From: Rhizobium sp. GN54
Lineage (GTDB): Bacteria > Pseudomonadota > Alphaproteobacteria > Rhizobiales > Rhizobiaceae
Assembly (NCBI RefSeq): GCF_021026345.1
Contig: NZ_JAJNCZ010000005.1
Span: forward strand, 124,001-188,000
Direction of reading: 5' to 3'
DNA: 64,000 nucleotides
Shown: one piece after another, positions 17,656 through 25,946 of the stretch
Layout of the letters: each line of letters begins with the position of its first letter
Numbering within the stretch: the first letter of the stretch is position 1
Made by a program: the position numbers and the translations under genes
The notes under the pieces: generated by a model
Told to the model about the DNA's origin: nothing
Database searches by the model: none
Seen by the model: the letters and a program-made list of their open reading frames with translations, nothing else

Positions 17656-19307
17656 CCCATCGCCGCGGCAGCGGTCTCGAAGACTGCCGCAACGGCTTCG
17701 GCGCCTGGATCGGGAACGCCTTCGAGATCGCGCGCGCCGAGATAGGACGAACGGCCGGCCTTGGCCCGCGTCATGGCGCCGGTCGCGACAGCGCCGGCGC
17801 GCGCCGCCTTCGCAGCGGCGGCGATCCCCTCCTTCTCCAGCGCCGAAAGTGCCGGTGCGAGCGCGTCGACCATGGTCCGGTCGCCGGGGGCCGCGCCTCC
17901 ATAGAAGGTCATCCGCTCGAGGCCGGCTGCGAGCGCTGCGGGAAGATCGCCGCCGGCGCCGTGGTTCTGTGCCGCGGCGGTGAAGAAGATCGACAACAGA
18001 ACGCCGCTGGAGCCGCCCATGCTGGTCCCCAGCGCCTCGCCGATCGCCGCCATCGTCGCTGCGGCGTCTGCCAGCGGGAGCTTCGGCTTCAGCGCCAGCA
18101 CGCTTCTGGCTCCGGTGGCGACCGTCGAGCCGGTGTCGCCGTCGCCGGTGCGCGCGTCGAGCCGGTTCAACTCGTCCTCCATCGCCACGAGACGATTGCA
18201 GATGGCGTCGAGCAGGGCGCCGGCCGCGGCCGGATCGGCCGGCCGTCCCGCGCCGGCCGATCCGGCGCCCGGAGCTGTGGCGGCCTGCGGTGCGGGGACG
18301 ACGGAGAGCGGATGACGTTCGACGGGAGCGATCCAGGCGCGCGGGGCGACGCCGGAAGCCAGGGCTGCGGCCCTCTCCGCGTCAAGCCGCAACAGCGACA
18401 GCGAGAAGCCGTTCATGTTCAGCGCCGTCATCAAGGGCGCCGGGCCGATGACGAGCCTGATCCGTTCGGCGAGCGGCGACGTCAGGACGGCCCGGGCGAT
18501 CAGCCCCATCTCCAGCGGCGGCACGGAGCCGAGATTGTTGATCAGGAGCGCATGGTCGCCGCCGGGTTTCAGCGTCGCCGAAAGCCGCTCGGCCATGGTC
18601 GCCACGATCGCGGCCGCCTCCTGCAGAGCAATGCGCTCCGCACCAGGCTCGCCATGGATGCCGAGGCCGAGTTCGCCCTCGCCGGGGCCCAGCCGGTCCT
18701 CGTGCGCCTGACCGGGAATGGAGCAGGTCGACAGCGACATGCCGAGCGAGACGATGTCGGCCGCCGCCGCGCGCGCAGCCGCCGCGACCGCTTCGAGGCC
18801 TTGCCCGGCTTCGGCGAGATGGCCGGCGATCTTGTGGACAAAGAGGGTGCCGGCGACGCCGCGCGGCTGGGGAAGGTCGGGAAGGGCGATGTCGTCGGCG
18901 ACGATCGCCATCTCCACCTTGTAGCCCTCGGCGCGGGCCTTCTCGGCCGCCAGGCCGAAATTCAGCCGGTCGCCGGTATAGTTCTTCACCACCAGCAGGC
19001 AGCCCGGCGCGCCCGTCACCGCGCGGATCGCGGTCAGCACCGCGTCGACGCTTGGCGAGGCGAAGATCTCGCCGGAGACGGCTGCCGTCAGCATGCCCTT
19101 GCCGACGAAGCCGGCGTGCGAGGGTTCGTGGCCGGCACCGCCGCCGGAAATGACGGCGACCTTCAACTTGTCCCAGTCGGCGCGCACGATCACCTTGATC
19201 GCCGGATAGGTATCGAGCCGCGCCAGTTGACCCTGCGGGGTCGAGAGAAGCAGGCCGTCGAGCGCCTCGGTGACGATGTCTTCCCTGCGGTTGAAGAAAT
19301 GCTTCAT
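17652..19307 (-). CDS. fused DhaK-DhaL dihydroxyacetone (glycerone) kinase
   Basis: A 551-residue fusion. Residues 1-330 are a DhaK domain with GGGAGHEP, VVKNYTGDRLNFGLA and GLGIHGEPG (substrate-binding His). An Ala/Gly/Pro-rich linker of about 35 residues follows, then a DhaL domain with LDARTGDGDTGSTV and SMGGSSGVLLS. This is the layout of ATP-dependent kinases such as that of Citrobacter, though ATP dependence here is inferred. The ATG at 19307 (MKHFFNRR) is chosen; an ATG three codons upstream is possible. It follows the ATPase gene by 92 bases and overlaps dhaL by four. Confidence 0.9.
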   Translation of the reverse strand: MKHFFNRREDIVTEALDGLLLSTPQGQLARLDTYPAIKVIVRADWDKLKVAVISGGGAGHEPSHAGFVGKGMLTAAVSGEIFASPSVDAVLTAIRAVTGAPGCLLVVKNYTGDRLNFGLAAEKARAEGYKVEMAIVADDIALPDLPQPRGVAGTLFVHKIAGHLAEAGQGLEAVAAAARAAAADIVSLGMSLSTCSIPGQAHEDRLGPGEGELGLGIHGEPGAERIALQEAAAIVATMAERLSATLKPGGDHALLINNLGSVPPLEMGLIARAVLTSPLAERIRLVIGPAPLMTALNMNGFSLSLLRLDAERAAALASGVAPRAWIAPVERHPLSVVPAPQAATAPGAGSAGAGRPADPAAAGALLDAICNRLVAMEDELNRLDARTGDGDTGSTVATGARSVLALKPKLPLADAAATMAAIGEALGTSMGGSSGVLLSIFFTAAAQNHGAGGDLPAALAAGLERMTFYGGAAPGDRTMVDALAPALSALEKEGIAAAAKAARAGAVATGAMTRAKAGRSSYLGARDLEGVPDPGAEAVAAVFETAAAAMG

Positions 19308-19399
19308 CCTGACCATCCCGTCCTGTCGTTTCCTGCCCAGCCCGAACGAGGCGCGGCGAAAGTTCAAATTCATTCGCGGGCCGCGCCGTGCCCACGCCG

Positions 19400-20407
19400 T
19401 CACGTCAACCTCTGCCCTCCGGCATCGAAATAGAGCGGGTTGCGCAGCTTCAAGTCGATCCGGTCGCCCCGGCCGACGGCGAGGTAGGGATCGGCAAGCG
19501 TCACCAGCTTGTGCTGGCCGACCTTGATGTGCAGGTGGTTCTGGTCGCCCAGGTGTTCGATCCAGTCGATCTCGGCATTGCCCTGGCCGGAGCGGACGAT
19601 CTCCAGATGCTCGGTGCGGGCGCCGATCGTCTTCGTGCCCCTAGGCGCGCTGCCGCCGGGAAGCAGCCCTTCCGGGATCAGGTTGATGTGCGGCTGGCCG
19701 AGCCGGGCGGCGACGTGGAGATTGGCGGGATTGCTGTAGATCTCGCGGGGCGTGCCGATCTGCGCCAGCCTTCCCTCCGCCAGGATGCCGATCCGGTCGG
19801 CCATCGTCATTGCCTCGACCTGGTCGTGGGTGACGTAGAGCAGCGTCGAGCCGATCTCGTTCTGGATGCGTTTCAGCTCCAGCCGCAACTCAGCGCGCAG
19901 CTTGGCATCGAGGGAGGAGAGCGGCTCGTCCATCAGGTAGATCGCGGGCTTGCGCACCAGCGCCCGGCCGATCGCCACGCGCTGCATCTCGCCCCCGGAA
20001 AGGCGGGTAGACCGGTTTTCCAGCTTGTGGTCGATACGCACCATCTTCGCCACCTCGCGCACGCGGGCGTCGATCTCGCCCGCCGGCAGGCGACGCGCCG
20101 GCGAGCGCAGCGGAAAGGCGAGGTTCTCGTAGACGGTCAGGTGCGGATAGAGCGAATACTGCTGGAAGACGAAAGCGACGTCGCGACTGGCCGGCGCCTC
20201 GCCGGCGACATCACGGCCGGCGATGGCCACGCGGCCGGAATCGGGTTTCTCCAGGCCCGCAATCAGCCGCAGCGTCGTGGTCTTGCCGGAGCCTGTGGGG
20301 CCGAGCAGGACGACGAAGTCCCCGTCGCGGACGGTCAGGCTGACATTGCTGACGGCCTGCGTTTCGCCGAAAGCCTTGCTGATGCCGGCAAGCGTGACTT
20401 CAGCCAT
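19400..20407 (-). CDS. carbohydrate ABC transporter ATP-binding protein (second of two)
   Basis: A 335-residue CUT1-class ATPase (MalK/UgpC type) with Walker A GPTGSGKT, a canonical signature LSGGEMQR, Walker B YLMDEPLSSLDA, an H-loop in YVTHDQVEAM and a C-terminal TOBE-like regulatory domain. The ATG overlaps the end of the other ATPase gene by eight bases. The two ATPases probably form a heterodimer serving the two permeases upstream, since both sit in one operon. Confidence 0.9.
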   Translation of the reverse strand: MAEVTLAGISKAFGETQAVSNVSLTVRDGDFVVLLGPTGSGKTTTLRLIAGLEKPDSGRVAIAGRDVAGEAPASRDVAFVFQQYSLYPHLTVYENLAFPLRSPARRLPAGEIDARVREVAKMVRIDHKLENRSTRLSGGEMQRVAIGRALVRKPAIYLMDEPLSSLDAKLRAELRLELKRIQNEIGSTLLYVTHDQVEAMTMADRIGILAEGRLAQIGTPREIYSNPANLHVAARLGQPHINLIPEGLLPGGSAPRGTKTIGARTEHLEIVRSGQGNAEIDWIEHLGDQNHLHIKVGQHKLVTLADPYLAVGRGDRIDLKLRNPLYFDAGGQRLT

Positions 20408-21497
20408 GACGGGCCTCCGCAGTGAGAGACGAGGGAACGGCCTTGCCGGATGCGCAATCGAACAGCGACAGCCGGTCATGGTCGAGTTCGAGCCCGACAT
20501 TCTCGCCGATCGCAAAGCTCTGTTCCGCCGGCACGCGCGCCTTGACCAGGCCCTGGGCCGTCTCGACCGAGACAATCTGGTTGGTGCCGAGATATTCGCT
20601 GCCATAGACGGAACCGCGCAAGGGCGCGGCGTCGCTGAAGCGGACATGCTCGGGGCGGACGCCGAGCGCCAGTTCGCCGGGCTCGCGCACCGCGTGCACC
20701 TGCGGCACGCGGACTGCGACCTCGCCGACGGTGACGCTGGTCGCGCCGGTTTCGAGGCCCGAGTGGAAGCGCAGGAAATTCATCGGCGGCGAACCGATGA
20801 AATCGGCGACATACATCGAGGCCGGGCGGGCATAGATCTCCTGCGGCGTGCCGTACTGCTCGATCACGCCGTGGTTCATCACGGCGATTTTGTCGGCCAT
20901 CGCCATCGCCTCGTGCTGGTCATGGGTGACGTAGACGGTGGTGGCGTGGATGCGGTTGTGCAGTTCGCGCAGTTCGTGGACCATCACCTCGCGGAATTCC
21001 GCATCCAGCGTGCCGAGCGGCTCGTCCATCAGGAAGCATTTCGGCCGGCGCACGATGGCGCGGCCGAGCGCCACGCGCTGGCGGTCGCCGCCGGCAAGGC
21101 CCGAGACGGAGCGGTCGAGGATATGGCCGATCTGCAGGAGCCGCGCCGTTTCCTCCACGCGCGTCTTGATCTCCGCCTTCGGCACGCCCTGCGACAGGAG
21201 CGGAAAGCCGATGTTCCTGCGGACGTTCATGTGCGGATAGAGCGCAAAGAGCTGGAAGACGAAGGCGATGTCGCGGGCGCTCGCCCGGTTGAAGGTGACG
21301 TCCTCGCCACCGAGCAGGATCCGGCCGCTGGTCGGCAGCTCGAGTCCTGCGATCATCCTGAGCGTCGTCGTCTTGCCGCAACCGGACGGCCCGAGCAGCG
21401 CCAGGAACTCGCCGTCGTTCACGGTGAAGGTGGAGTCTTCGACCGCGGCGAAATCGCCGAACTGCTTGCGCAGGTTTTCAACCCTGATCTCCGCCAT
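20400..21497 (-). CDS. carbohydrate ABC transporter ATP-binding protein (first of two, altered signature motif)
   Basis: A 365-residue CUT1-class ATPase with Walker A GPSGCGKT, Q-loop in FVFQLFALYPHM, Walker B FLMDEPLGTLDA and H-loop YVTHDQHEAM. The ABC signature reads LAGGDRQR instead of LSGGQ, so the central Ser is Ala and the Gln is Asp, unlike its partner. A C-terminal TOBE domain includes LALGVRPEHVRF. The ATG at 21497 is three bases past the stop of the small membrane-protein gene. Confidence 0.9.
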   Translation of the reverse strand: MAEIRVENLRKQFGDFAAVEDSTFTVNDGEFLALLGPSGCGKTTTLRMIAGLELPTSGRILLGGEDVTFNRASARDIAFVFQLFALYPHMNVRRNIGFPLLSQGVPKAEIKTRVEETARLLQIGHILDRSVSGLAGGDRQRVALGRAIVRRPKCFLMDEPLGTLDAEFREVMVHELRELHNRIHATTVYVTHDQHEAMAMADKIAVMNHGVIEQYGTPQEIYARPASMYVADFIGSPPMNFLRFHSGLETGATSVTVGEVAVRVPQVHAVREPGELALGVRPEHVRFSDAAPLRGSVYGSEYLGTNQIVSVETAQGLVKARVPAEQSFAIGENVGLELDHDRLSLFDCASGKAVPSSLTAEARHG

Positions 21498-21499
21498 GG

Positions 21500-21706
21500 C
21501 TACTCCGGAAACTTCGAGACGACGATGAACATGACGGTGCCGGCGAGCAGCGTCACCAGCGACCAGGTGTAGAAGACCAGCGCAAACGGCTGGAACAGCA
21601 TGAGGAAGCCGAGTGCGATCAAGGCGGTGGCGATGTTTTCCATCGGGCCGCGACGGAGGAAGAAGGGACGGCGCTTGCGCTTGATGGGTTCGGACTGGAC
21701 GGTCAT
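21500..21706 (-). CDS. small membrane protein encoded within the carbohydrate ABC operon
   Basis: A 68-residue protein of unknown family. The first about 20 residues are strongly basic (KRKRRPFFLRRG), followed by two predicted transmembrane helices (NIATALIALGFLMLFQPFAL and TWSLVTLLAGTVMFIVV). A GAAGG sequence precedes the ATG. It lies between the permease and ATPase genes of one operon, a place where some rhizobial polyol ABC operons also carry a small membrane gene. An accessory role in transporter assembly is a guess. Confidence 0.75.
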   Translation of the reverse strand: MTVQSEPIKRKRRPFFLRRGPMENIATALIALGFLMLFQPFALVFYTWSLVTLLAGTVMFIVVSKFPE

Positions 21707-21740
21707 CGCTTGTTGCCTTCCTCGATGTTTCGGGGTGCCG

Positions 21741-21940
21741 CCCCCTCACCCGGCCTCCGCTGCGCTCGGCCACCCTCTCCCCGCTGGGGAGAGGAGGTCC
21801 ATTGGTGCCGGCGATCCGGTCTCGATAGAGCATGGACGCTTTCGTTCCTGCTCGTCTTTCCAGGGTAACGCGGCGCGTATGGTTGTCCTCTCCCCCACGG
21901 GGAGAGGGTGGCCGAGCGCAGCGGAGGCCGGGTGAGGGGG
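21741..21940. repeat. large inverted repeat (RIME/REP-like) inside the carbohydrate ABC operon
   Basis: Two near-perfect arms of about 54 bases, beginning with CCCCCTCACCCGGCCTCCGC at 21741 and ending with its complement at 21940, enclose about 90 bases. Each arm holds a small inner CTCTCCCC/GGGGAGAG hairpin. It belongs to the same broad class as the elements at 5413 and 11167 but has a different end module (CGGCCTCCGCTGCGCTCGGCC). It separates the second permease gene from the small membrane-protein gene. Confidence 0.8.
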
Positions 21941-21965
21941 ACGCCGCAAGGAGAAACAGGCCCGA

Positions 21966-22919
21966 TCATTTGCGCACCGCTCCGAAGGTGATGCCGCGCA
22001 GCAGCTGTTTGCGAAGCAGGATGGTGAAGACGAGGATCGGCACGAGGAAAATCGTCGTTCCCGCCGCAACCGCCGGCCAGTCCATGCCGCCCTCGCCGAT
22101 GATCGTCGGGATGAAGGGCGGCGCGGTCTGGGCCGAGCCCGAGGTCAAGAGCACCGCGAAGGCATACTCGTTCCAGGCGAAGATCAGGCAGAAGATGGCG
22201 GTCGCCGCGATCCCCGTCGTCGCCTGCGGCAGAACGACCTTGCGGAAGGCCTGCAGGCGGGTGTAGCCGTCGATCATCGCGGCTTCCTCGTATTCGCGCG
22301 GGATCTCGTCGATGAAGCCCTTCAAGAGCCAGACGGCGAGCGAGACGTTGACCGCCGTATAGAGCAGGATCATGCCGAGCGCGGTGTCCGACAGGCCGAG
22401 CTCGCGGTACATCAGATAGATCGGGATCGCGACCGCGATCGGCGGCATCATCCGCGTCGACAGGATGAAGAACAGGAGATCGTCGGCGAGCGGCACCCGG
22501 AAGCGGGAGAAGCCGTAGGCCGCGAGCGTGCCGAGGAAGACGGCCAGGAAGGTCGAGCCGAAGGCGATCACCATGGAATTGGTGAAGCGCGGCCAGTAGT
22601 TGGAGGGGCCGGCGATCACCATGTTGCGGCTGCGAGTGATCTCGTCGCAGGTCGACTGCGGCGGCCCGAGCGACTGGATATATTCCGGCGTCTGCCGGGT
22701 GCGGGTGGTGAAGAGGTTGCAATAGCCTTCCAGCGTCGGCGTAAAGACGAGCTTCGGCGGATAGCTGATCGAATCCGGCGGCGACTTGAAGCTGGTCATG
22801 AAGATCCAGGCGAGCGGCACCATGGTGACGATCGCATAGAGCACGACGATGATGCCGGCGATGCGCTTTGTCGTGGCACTCGGCTCGACGACGGAATGGG
22901 CGGAGGTGGCGTTGCTCAT
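21966..22919 (-). CDS. carbohydrate ABC transporter permease 2 (MalG type)
   Basis: A 317-residue CUT1 permease with about six transmembrane helices and the ATPase-coupling EAA loop in EYEEAAMIDGYTRLQAFRKV. A long periplasmic loop with two cysteines (about residues 65 and 90) follows helix 1. The ATG overlaps the stop of permease 1 by four bases (ATGA). It should pair with the preceding gene product to form the translocation pore. Confidence 0.9.
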   Translation of the reverse strand: MSNATSAHSVVEPSATTKRIAGIIVVLYAIVTMVPLAWIFMTSFKSPPDSISYPPKLVFTPTLEGYCNLFTTRTRQTPEYIQSLGPPQSTCDEITRSRNMVIAGPSNYWPRFTNSMVIAFGSTFLAVFLGTLAAYGFSRFRVPLADDLLFFILSTRMMPPIAVAIPIYLMYRELGLSDTALGMILLYTAVNVSLAVWLLKGFIDEIPREYEEAAMIDGYTRLQAFRKVVLPQATTGIAATAIFCLIFAWNEYAFAVLLTSGSAQTAPPFIPTIIGEGGMDWPAVAAGTTIFLVPILVFTILLRKQLLRGITFGAVRK

Positions 22920-23890
22920 CTCTGCTTCACCCTGTTCAAGGCCTTGACGTAGATGTTGGCGAGCCCGAAGACGGCGACGAAGAGGATGATGGCGAAGGCC
23001 GACGCCCGCCCCGTCCGCCAGCTTTCGAACGCCTCACGCTTGAGCGTGATGGAGGCGACCTCGGTGGTCGATCCCGGTCCGCCGCCGGTGAGCAGCATCA
23101 CCATGTCGAACATCTTGAAGTTCTCGATGCCGCGGAAGAGTACGGCCAGCATGATGAAGGGCAGCGCCATCGGGATGGTGATCGACCAGAACTGTCGCCA
23201 GGCCGAGGCACGATCCACCTCCGCCGCCTCATAGATGTAGTCGGGAATGGAGCGAAGGCCAGCGAGGCAGATCAGCATCACATAGGGCGTCCACATCCAG
23301 GTATCGACGATGATGATCGACCACGGCGCCAGCGAAACCGAACCCAGCATCTCGAAAGAGGAAGGCGGCACGCCGGTGACGTAGGAGACGATATAATTGA
23401 ACAGGCCGATCTGCGGCTGGTAGAGGAACCGCCAGAAATTGCCGACCACCGCCGGCGACAGCATCATCGGAATCAGGATGACGGTCGTCCAGAAGGCATG
23501 GCCGCGGAACTTGCGGTCGATCAGGTAGGCGAGCGAAAAGCCGATCAGCGTCTGGAGCACAATCGTCCAGAAGACGAAATGCGCGGTCGTCTGCATGGCG
23601 ATCCAGATGTCGCTGTCCGTCAGCACGCGCTGGTAGTTCTGCAACCCGACGCTTTCCACCACCGCATTCGGCCGGTTCGCGCGATAGTTGGTGAAGGAGA
23701 GCCGCACCGCCCAGATCAGCGGGAAGATGTTGATGGCGAGAAGCAGCGCGATCGTCGGCGTGATGAAGAGCCAGGCGATCGCGCGGTCGGAGAGGCCGCC
23801 GATGCGCCGGGCGAGCGAAGCAGGCCTCGAGGTCGCGGCCCGTTCCGGCTCCTTTTCCAGTATGGTCGTATCAGAATTGATCACGGACAT
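22916..23890 (-). CDS. carbohydrate ABC transporter permease 1 (MalF type)
   Basis: A 324-residue CUT1 permease with six transmembrane helices and an EAA coupling loop in YIYEAAEVDRASAWRQF. The N-terminal about 35 residues are hydrophilic and the first helix begins at AIAWLFITPTIALL. The ATG at 23890 follows CAAGGTA; the open frame continues upstream without recognisable sequence. It is 73 bases after the binding-protein gene. Confidence 0.9.
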   Translation of the reverse strand: MSVINSDTTILEKEPERAATSRPASLARRIGGLSDRAIAWLFITPTIALLLAINIFPLIWAVRLSFTNYRANRPNAVVESVGLQNYQRVLTDSDIWIAMQTTAHFVFWTIVLQTLIGFSLAYLIDRKFRGHAFWTTVILIPMMLSPAVVGNFWRFLYQPQIGLFNYIVSYVTGVPPSSFEMLGSVSLAPWSIIIVDTWMWTPYVMLICLAGLRSIPDYIYEAAEVDRASAWRQFWSITIPMALPFIMLAVLFRGIENFKMFDMVMLLTGGGPGSTTEVASITLKREAFESWRTGRASAFAIILFVAVFGLANIYVKALNRVKQR

Positions 23891-23963
23891 TACCTTGAGG
23901 CTTGGAGGAACGTGCTTGCGGCGGGCCGCCCGGACAGGCGCCGGACGACCCGCCGGGAGGAAA

Positions 23964-25289
23964 TCAGAGTTTCCCTTCGTCCTCGAAGATCTCGGTCCAG
24001 TCCTTGACCAGCCCGTCGAGCGCCTCCTTGGCGGTGCCCTGGTCGGCCACCACATAGTCGTGGAACCGCTTCTGCGCGGCCTGCAGCAGGATAGCGTAGG
24101 ACGGCTCCTGCCAGAAGTCCTGCACCTGGTTCATGGCCACGAGGAAGTCGGCCGCGAAAGGCTGGCTATCCTTGAAGGAGGGATCGTTCAGCACGTCGTT
24201 GTGCACGGCATAGCCGCCGAGCTGCCACCACTTCTTCTGCACGTCGGGCTGGGCGAACCATTTGATGTAGGCGAGCGCGCCGTCCATGTTGTCGGTATTC
24301 GCCACGACCGAGATGCCCTGGCCGCCGAGCGTCGAGGCGGCCGTCGCCTCCTTCGGGTTGACGAAGAAGCCGATCCGGTCGCCGCCGACGTTCTCATCCT
24401 TGGCGAGGCCGGGGAAGAAGGCGAACCAGTTCATCGCCATCGCCGCCTGGCCGGATTTGAACGCGTCCAGCGTCTCGCCCATGTAGGCGTCGGTATAGCC
24501 CGGCGGCGTGCAGCACTTGTAGAGTTCCTTGTAGGCCTCCAGTCCCTTGACGGCGCCCTCGGAGTTCACGGCACCGTCCATGTCATACTTGCCGGTGGTG
24601 TTCTCGTATTTGAAGCCATAGGGGTAGAGCGCCTGCGTCGCGCCCATGGTGATGCCTTCCGAGGCCCGCTCGGTGAAGATCGCCGCGCCATAGACCTTCT
24701 TGCCGTCGATCTCCTTGCCGTTGAAGAACTTGGCCGTCTCCAGCAGTTCGTCCCAGGTGGTCGGCGGTGCGAGGTCGCGCCCCGTGGCGGCCTTGAATTC
24801 GGCCTGGATCTCCGGCTTGCTGAACCAGTCCTTGCGGTAGAACCAGGCATTGGCATCGCCCATGGCCGGCAGCGCCCAGTAATTCGGCGTGCCCTTCGGC
24901 CAGGTCGAATAGGCATTGACGGCGGCTTCGGCGAAGTCGCTCATCTTGATACCTTCCTTGTCGAAGAAGTCGTTCAGCTTGACGTAGTAGCCGTTCTCCG
25001 CCGAGCCGCCGATCCACTGGCTGTCGCCGATCAGGAGATCGCAGAGCTTGCCCCCGGAATTCAGCTCATTGAGGATGCGATCGGCGAAATTCGGCCAGGG
25101 CACGAACTCGAACTTCATCTGCGTGCCGCTCTGCGCGGTGAAGTCCTTGGAAAGCTCGACCAGCGCGTTGGCCGGGTCCCAGGCGGCCCAGCAGAGCGTC
25201 AGTTCGTCGGCCTGCGCGAGCGTCGGCAAAGCCGTCGAAAGGCCAAGCGCCATCGTTGCCCCGAGAAGGGGTCTGCACATCGTTTTCAT
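23964..25289 (-). CDS. carbohydrate ABC transporter substrate-binding protein
   Basis: A 441-residue family-1 extracellular solute-binding protein. A Sec signal peptide ends near TLAQADE, and the mature chain begins LTLCWAAWDPANAL. The domain has YYVKLNDFFD, WALPAMGDANAWFYRKDWF and the TTWDELLETAKFF pattern typical of CUT1 sugar receptors. GGGAGGA lies 6 bases before the ATG. It leads an operon whose later genes make dihydroxyacetone kinases, so the ligand is probably a polyol, ketose or other compound degraded through dihydroxyacetone. The true ligand cannot be read from sequence. Confidence 0.9.
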   Translation of the reverse strand: MKTMCRPLLGATMALGLSTALPTLAQADELTLCWAAWDPANALVELSKDFTAQSGTQMKFEFVPWPNFADRILNELNSGGKLCDLLIGDSQWIGGSAENGYYVKLNDFFDKEGIKMSDFAEAAVNAYSTWPKGTPNYWALPAMGDANAWFYRKDWFSKPEIQAEFKAATGRDLAPPTTWDELLETAKFFNGKEIDGKKVYGAAIFTERASEGITMGATQALYPYGFKYENTTGKYDMDGAVNSEGAVKGLEAYKELYKCCTPPGYTDAYMGETLDAFKSGQAAMAMNWFAFFPGLAKDENVGGDRIGFFVNPKEATAASTLGGQGISVVANTDNMDGALAYIKWFAQPDVQKKWWQLGGYAVHNDVLNDPSFKDSQPFAADFLVAMNQVQDFWQEPSYAILLQAAQKRFHDYVVADQGTAKEALDGLVKDWTEIFEDEGKL

Positions 25290-25390
25290 GAAATCCTCCC
25301 AGATTCGAAAGGAAGCCCCACGCCACCCTTCGGAAAACTCCCTGCATGAACATGCCCGGCACGGCCCTCACTCTGCCATGTTGAGCAATC

Positions 25391-25418
25391 TGTTTAGTGA
25401 TACGCAAATCACTCAACA
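25391..25418. promoter_or_regulatory. palindromic operator candidate upstream of the carbohydrate ABC operon
   Basis: In the 426-base gap before the binding-protein gene, two 11-base arms (TGTTTAGTGAT at 25391-25401, ATCACTCAACA at 25408-25418) form an inverted repeat with one mismatch around a 6-base centre. It lies about 100 bases upstream of the ATG at 25289 in an A/T-rich patch, as expected for a repressor or activator site. The regulator is not identified. The rest of 25290-25715 shows no convincing gene. Confidence 0.5.
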
Positions 25419-25715
25419 TATCAAGGGACAATCGTCGCTGCGCCGCAGCAGAAAGGGCCGGAACTGCGGGATACCCGGCCCACCTTATCACAACCGCCAA
25501 TGTTCAGCTGTCGTCGTGGCGTCTCAGGCCGGCCCGGGCAGGCCGTCGCCACGGTCGCCCGCGAGCCGACGCCGAGCGGGATGGCCGAGATCAGCCGCGG
25601 ACCAGGCGACCGGCAAGGGTCGCCTCGGCAACGTCCGCAGAGATTGCGCGACGGCTGCAGCCGCACGCTTCGGCGCAAGCCGGTTCGCGTGGATTTATAT
25701 ACCAAGGGAAAAAAA

Positions 25716-25790
25716 TGGTGCTGCTAGAGAGATTTGAACTCTCGGCCTCTCCCTTACCAAGGGAGTGCTCTACCCCTGAGCTATAGCAGC
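25716..25790 (-). tRNA. tRNA-Thr (anticodon GGT)
   Basis: Read on the minus strand, a full cloverleaf is present: acceptor GCTGCTA paired with TAGCAGC, D-arm GCTCAGGGGTAGAGC, anticodon stem CTCCC/GGGAG with loop TTGGTAA (anticodon GGT), and T-arm with GTTCAAATC. The encoded CCA end is included (tgg at 25716-25718). It is a single-copy unit between the ABC operon and the small hypothetical gene. Confidence 0.96.
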
Positions 25791-25946
25791 ATCCGGCGAA
25801 GCAGATTGCCTGCGTTCGCGTCGAGCGAGGCGCCTATTGCCATAGTCTTACCCCCTATGCAAGCCGCAAACGCATCATGGGGACAACAAATTCGGCAAAA
25901 GCCCGCGGCACTTTTGCGAAGGCGTGTTTCGCGCTATCGGTGGGGT

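Noticed and set aside
16581-19433. 950-residue plus-strand frame over the DHA kinase genes
   Set aside because: No domain, low-complexity Arg/Pro/Gly sequence, and fully covered by five minus-strand genes with intact catalytic motifs.
23964-25289. Assignment of the carbohydrate operon as the rhizobial glycerol transporter (glp type)
   Set aside because: The DHA kinases made this tempting, but the binding protein is much shorter than the glycerol receptor I know from rhizobia, and no glpD, glpK or glpR is nearby. Substrate left open.
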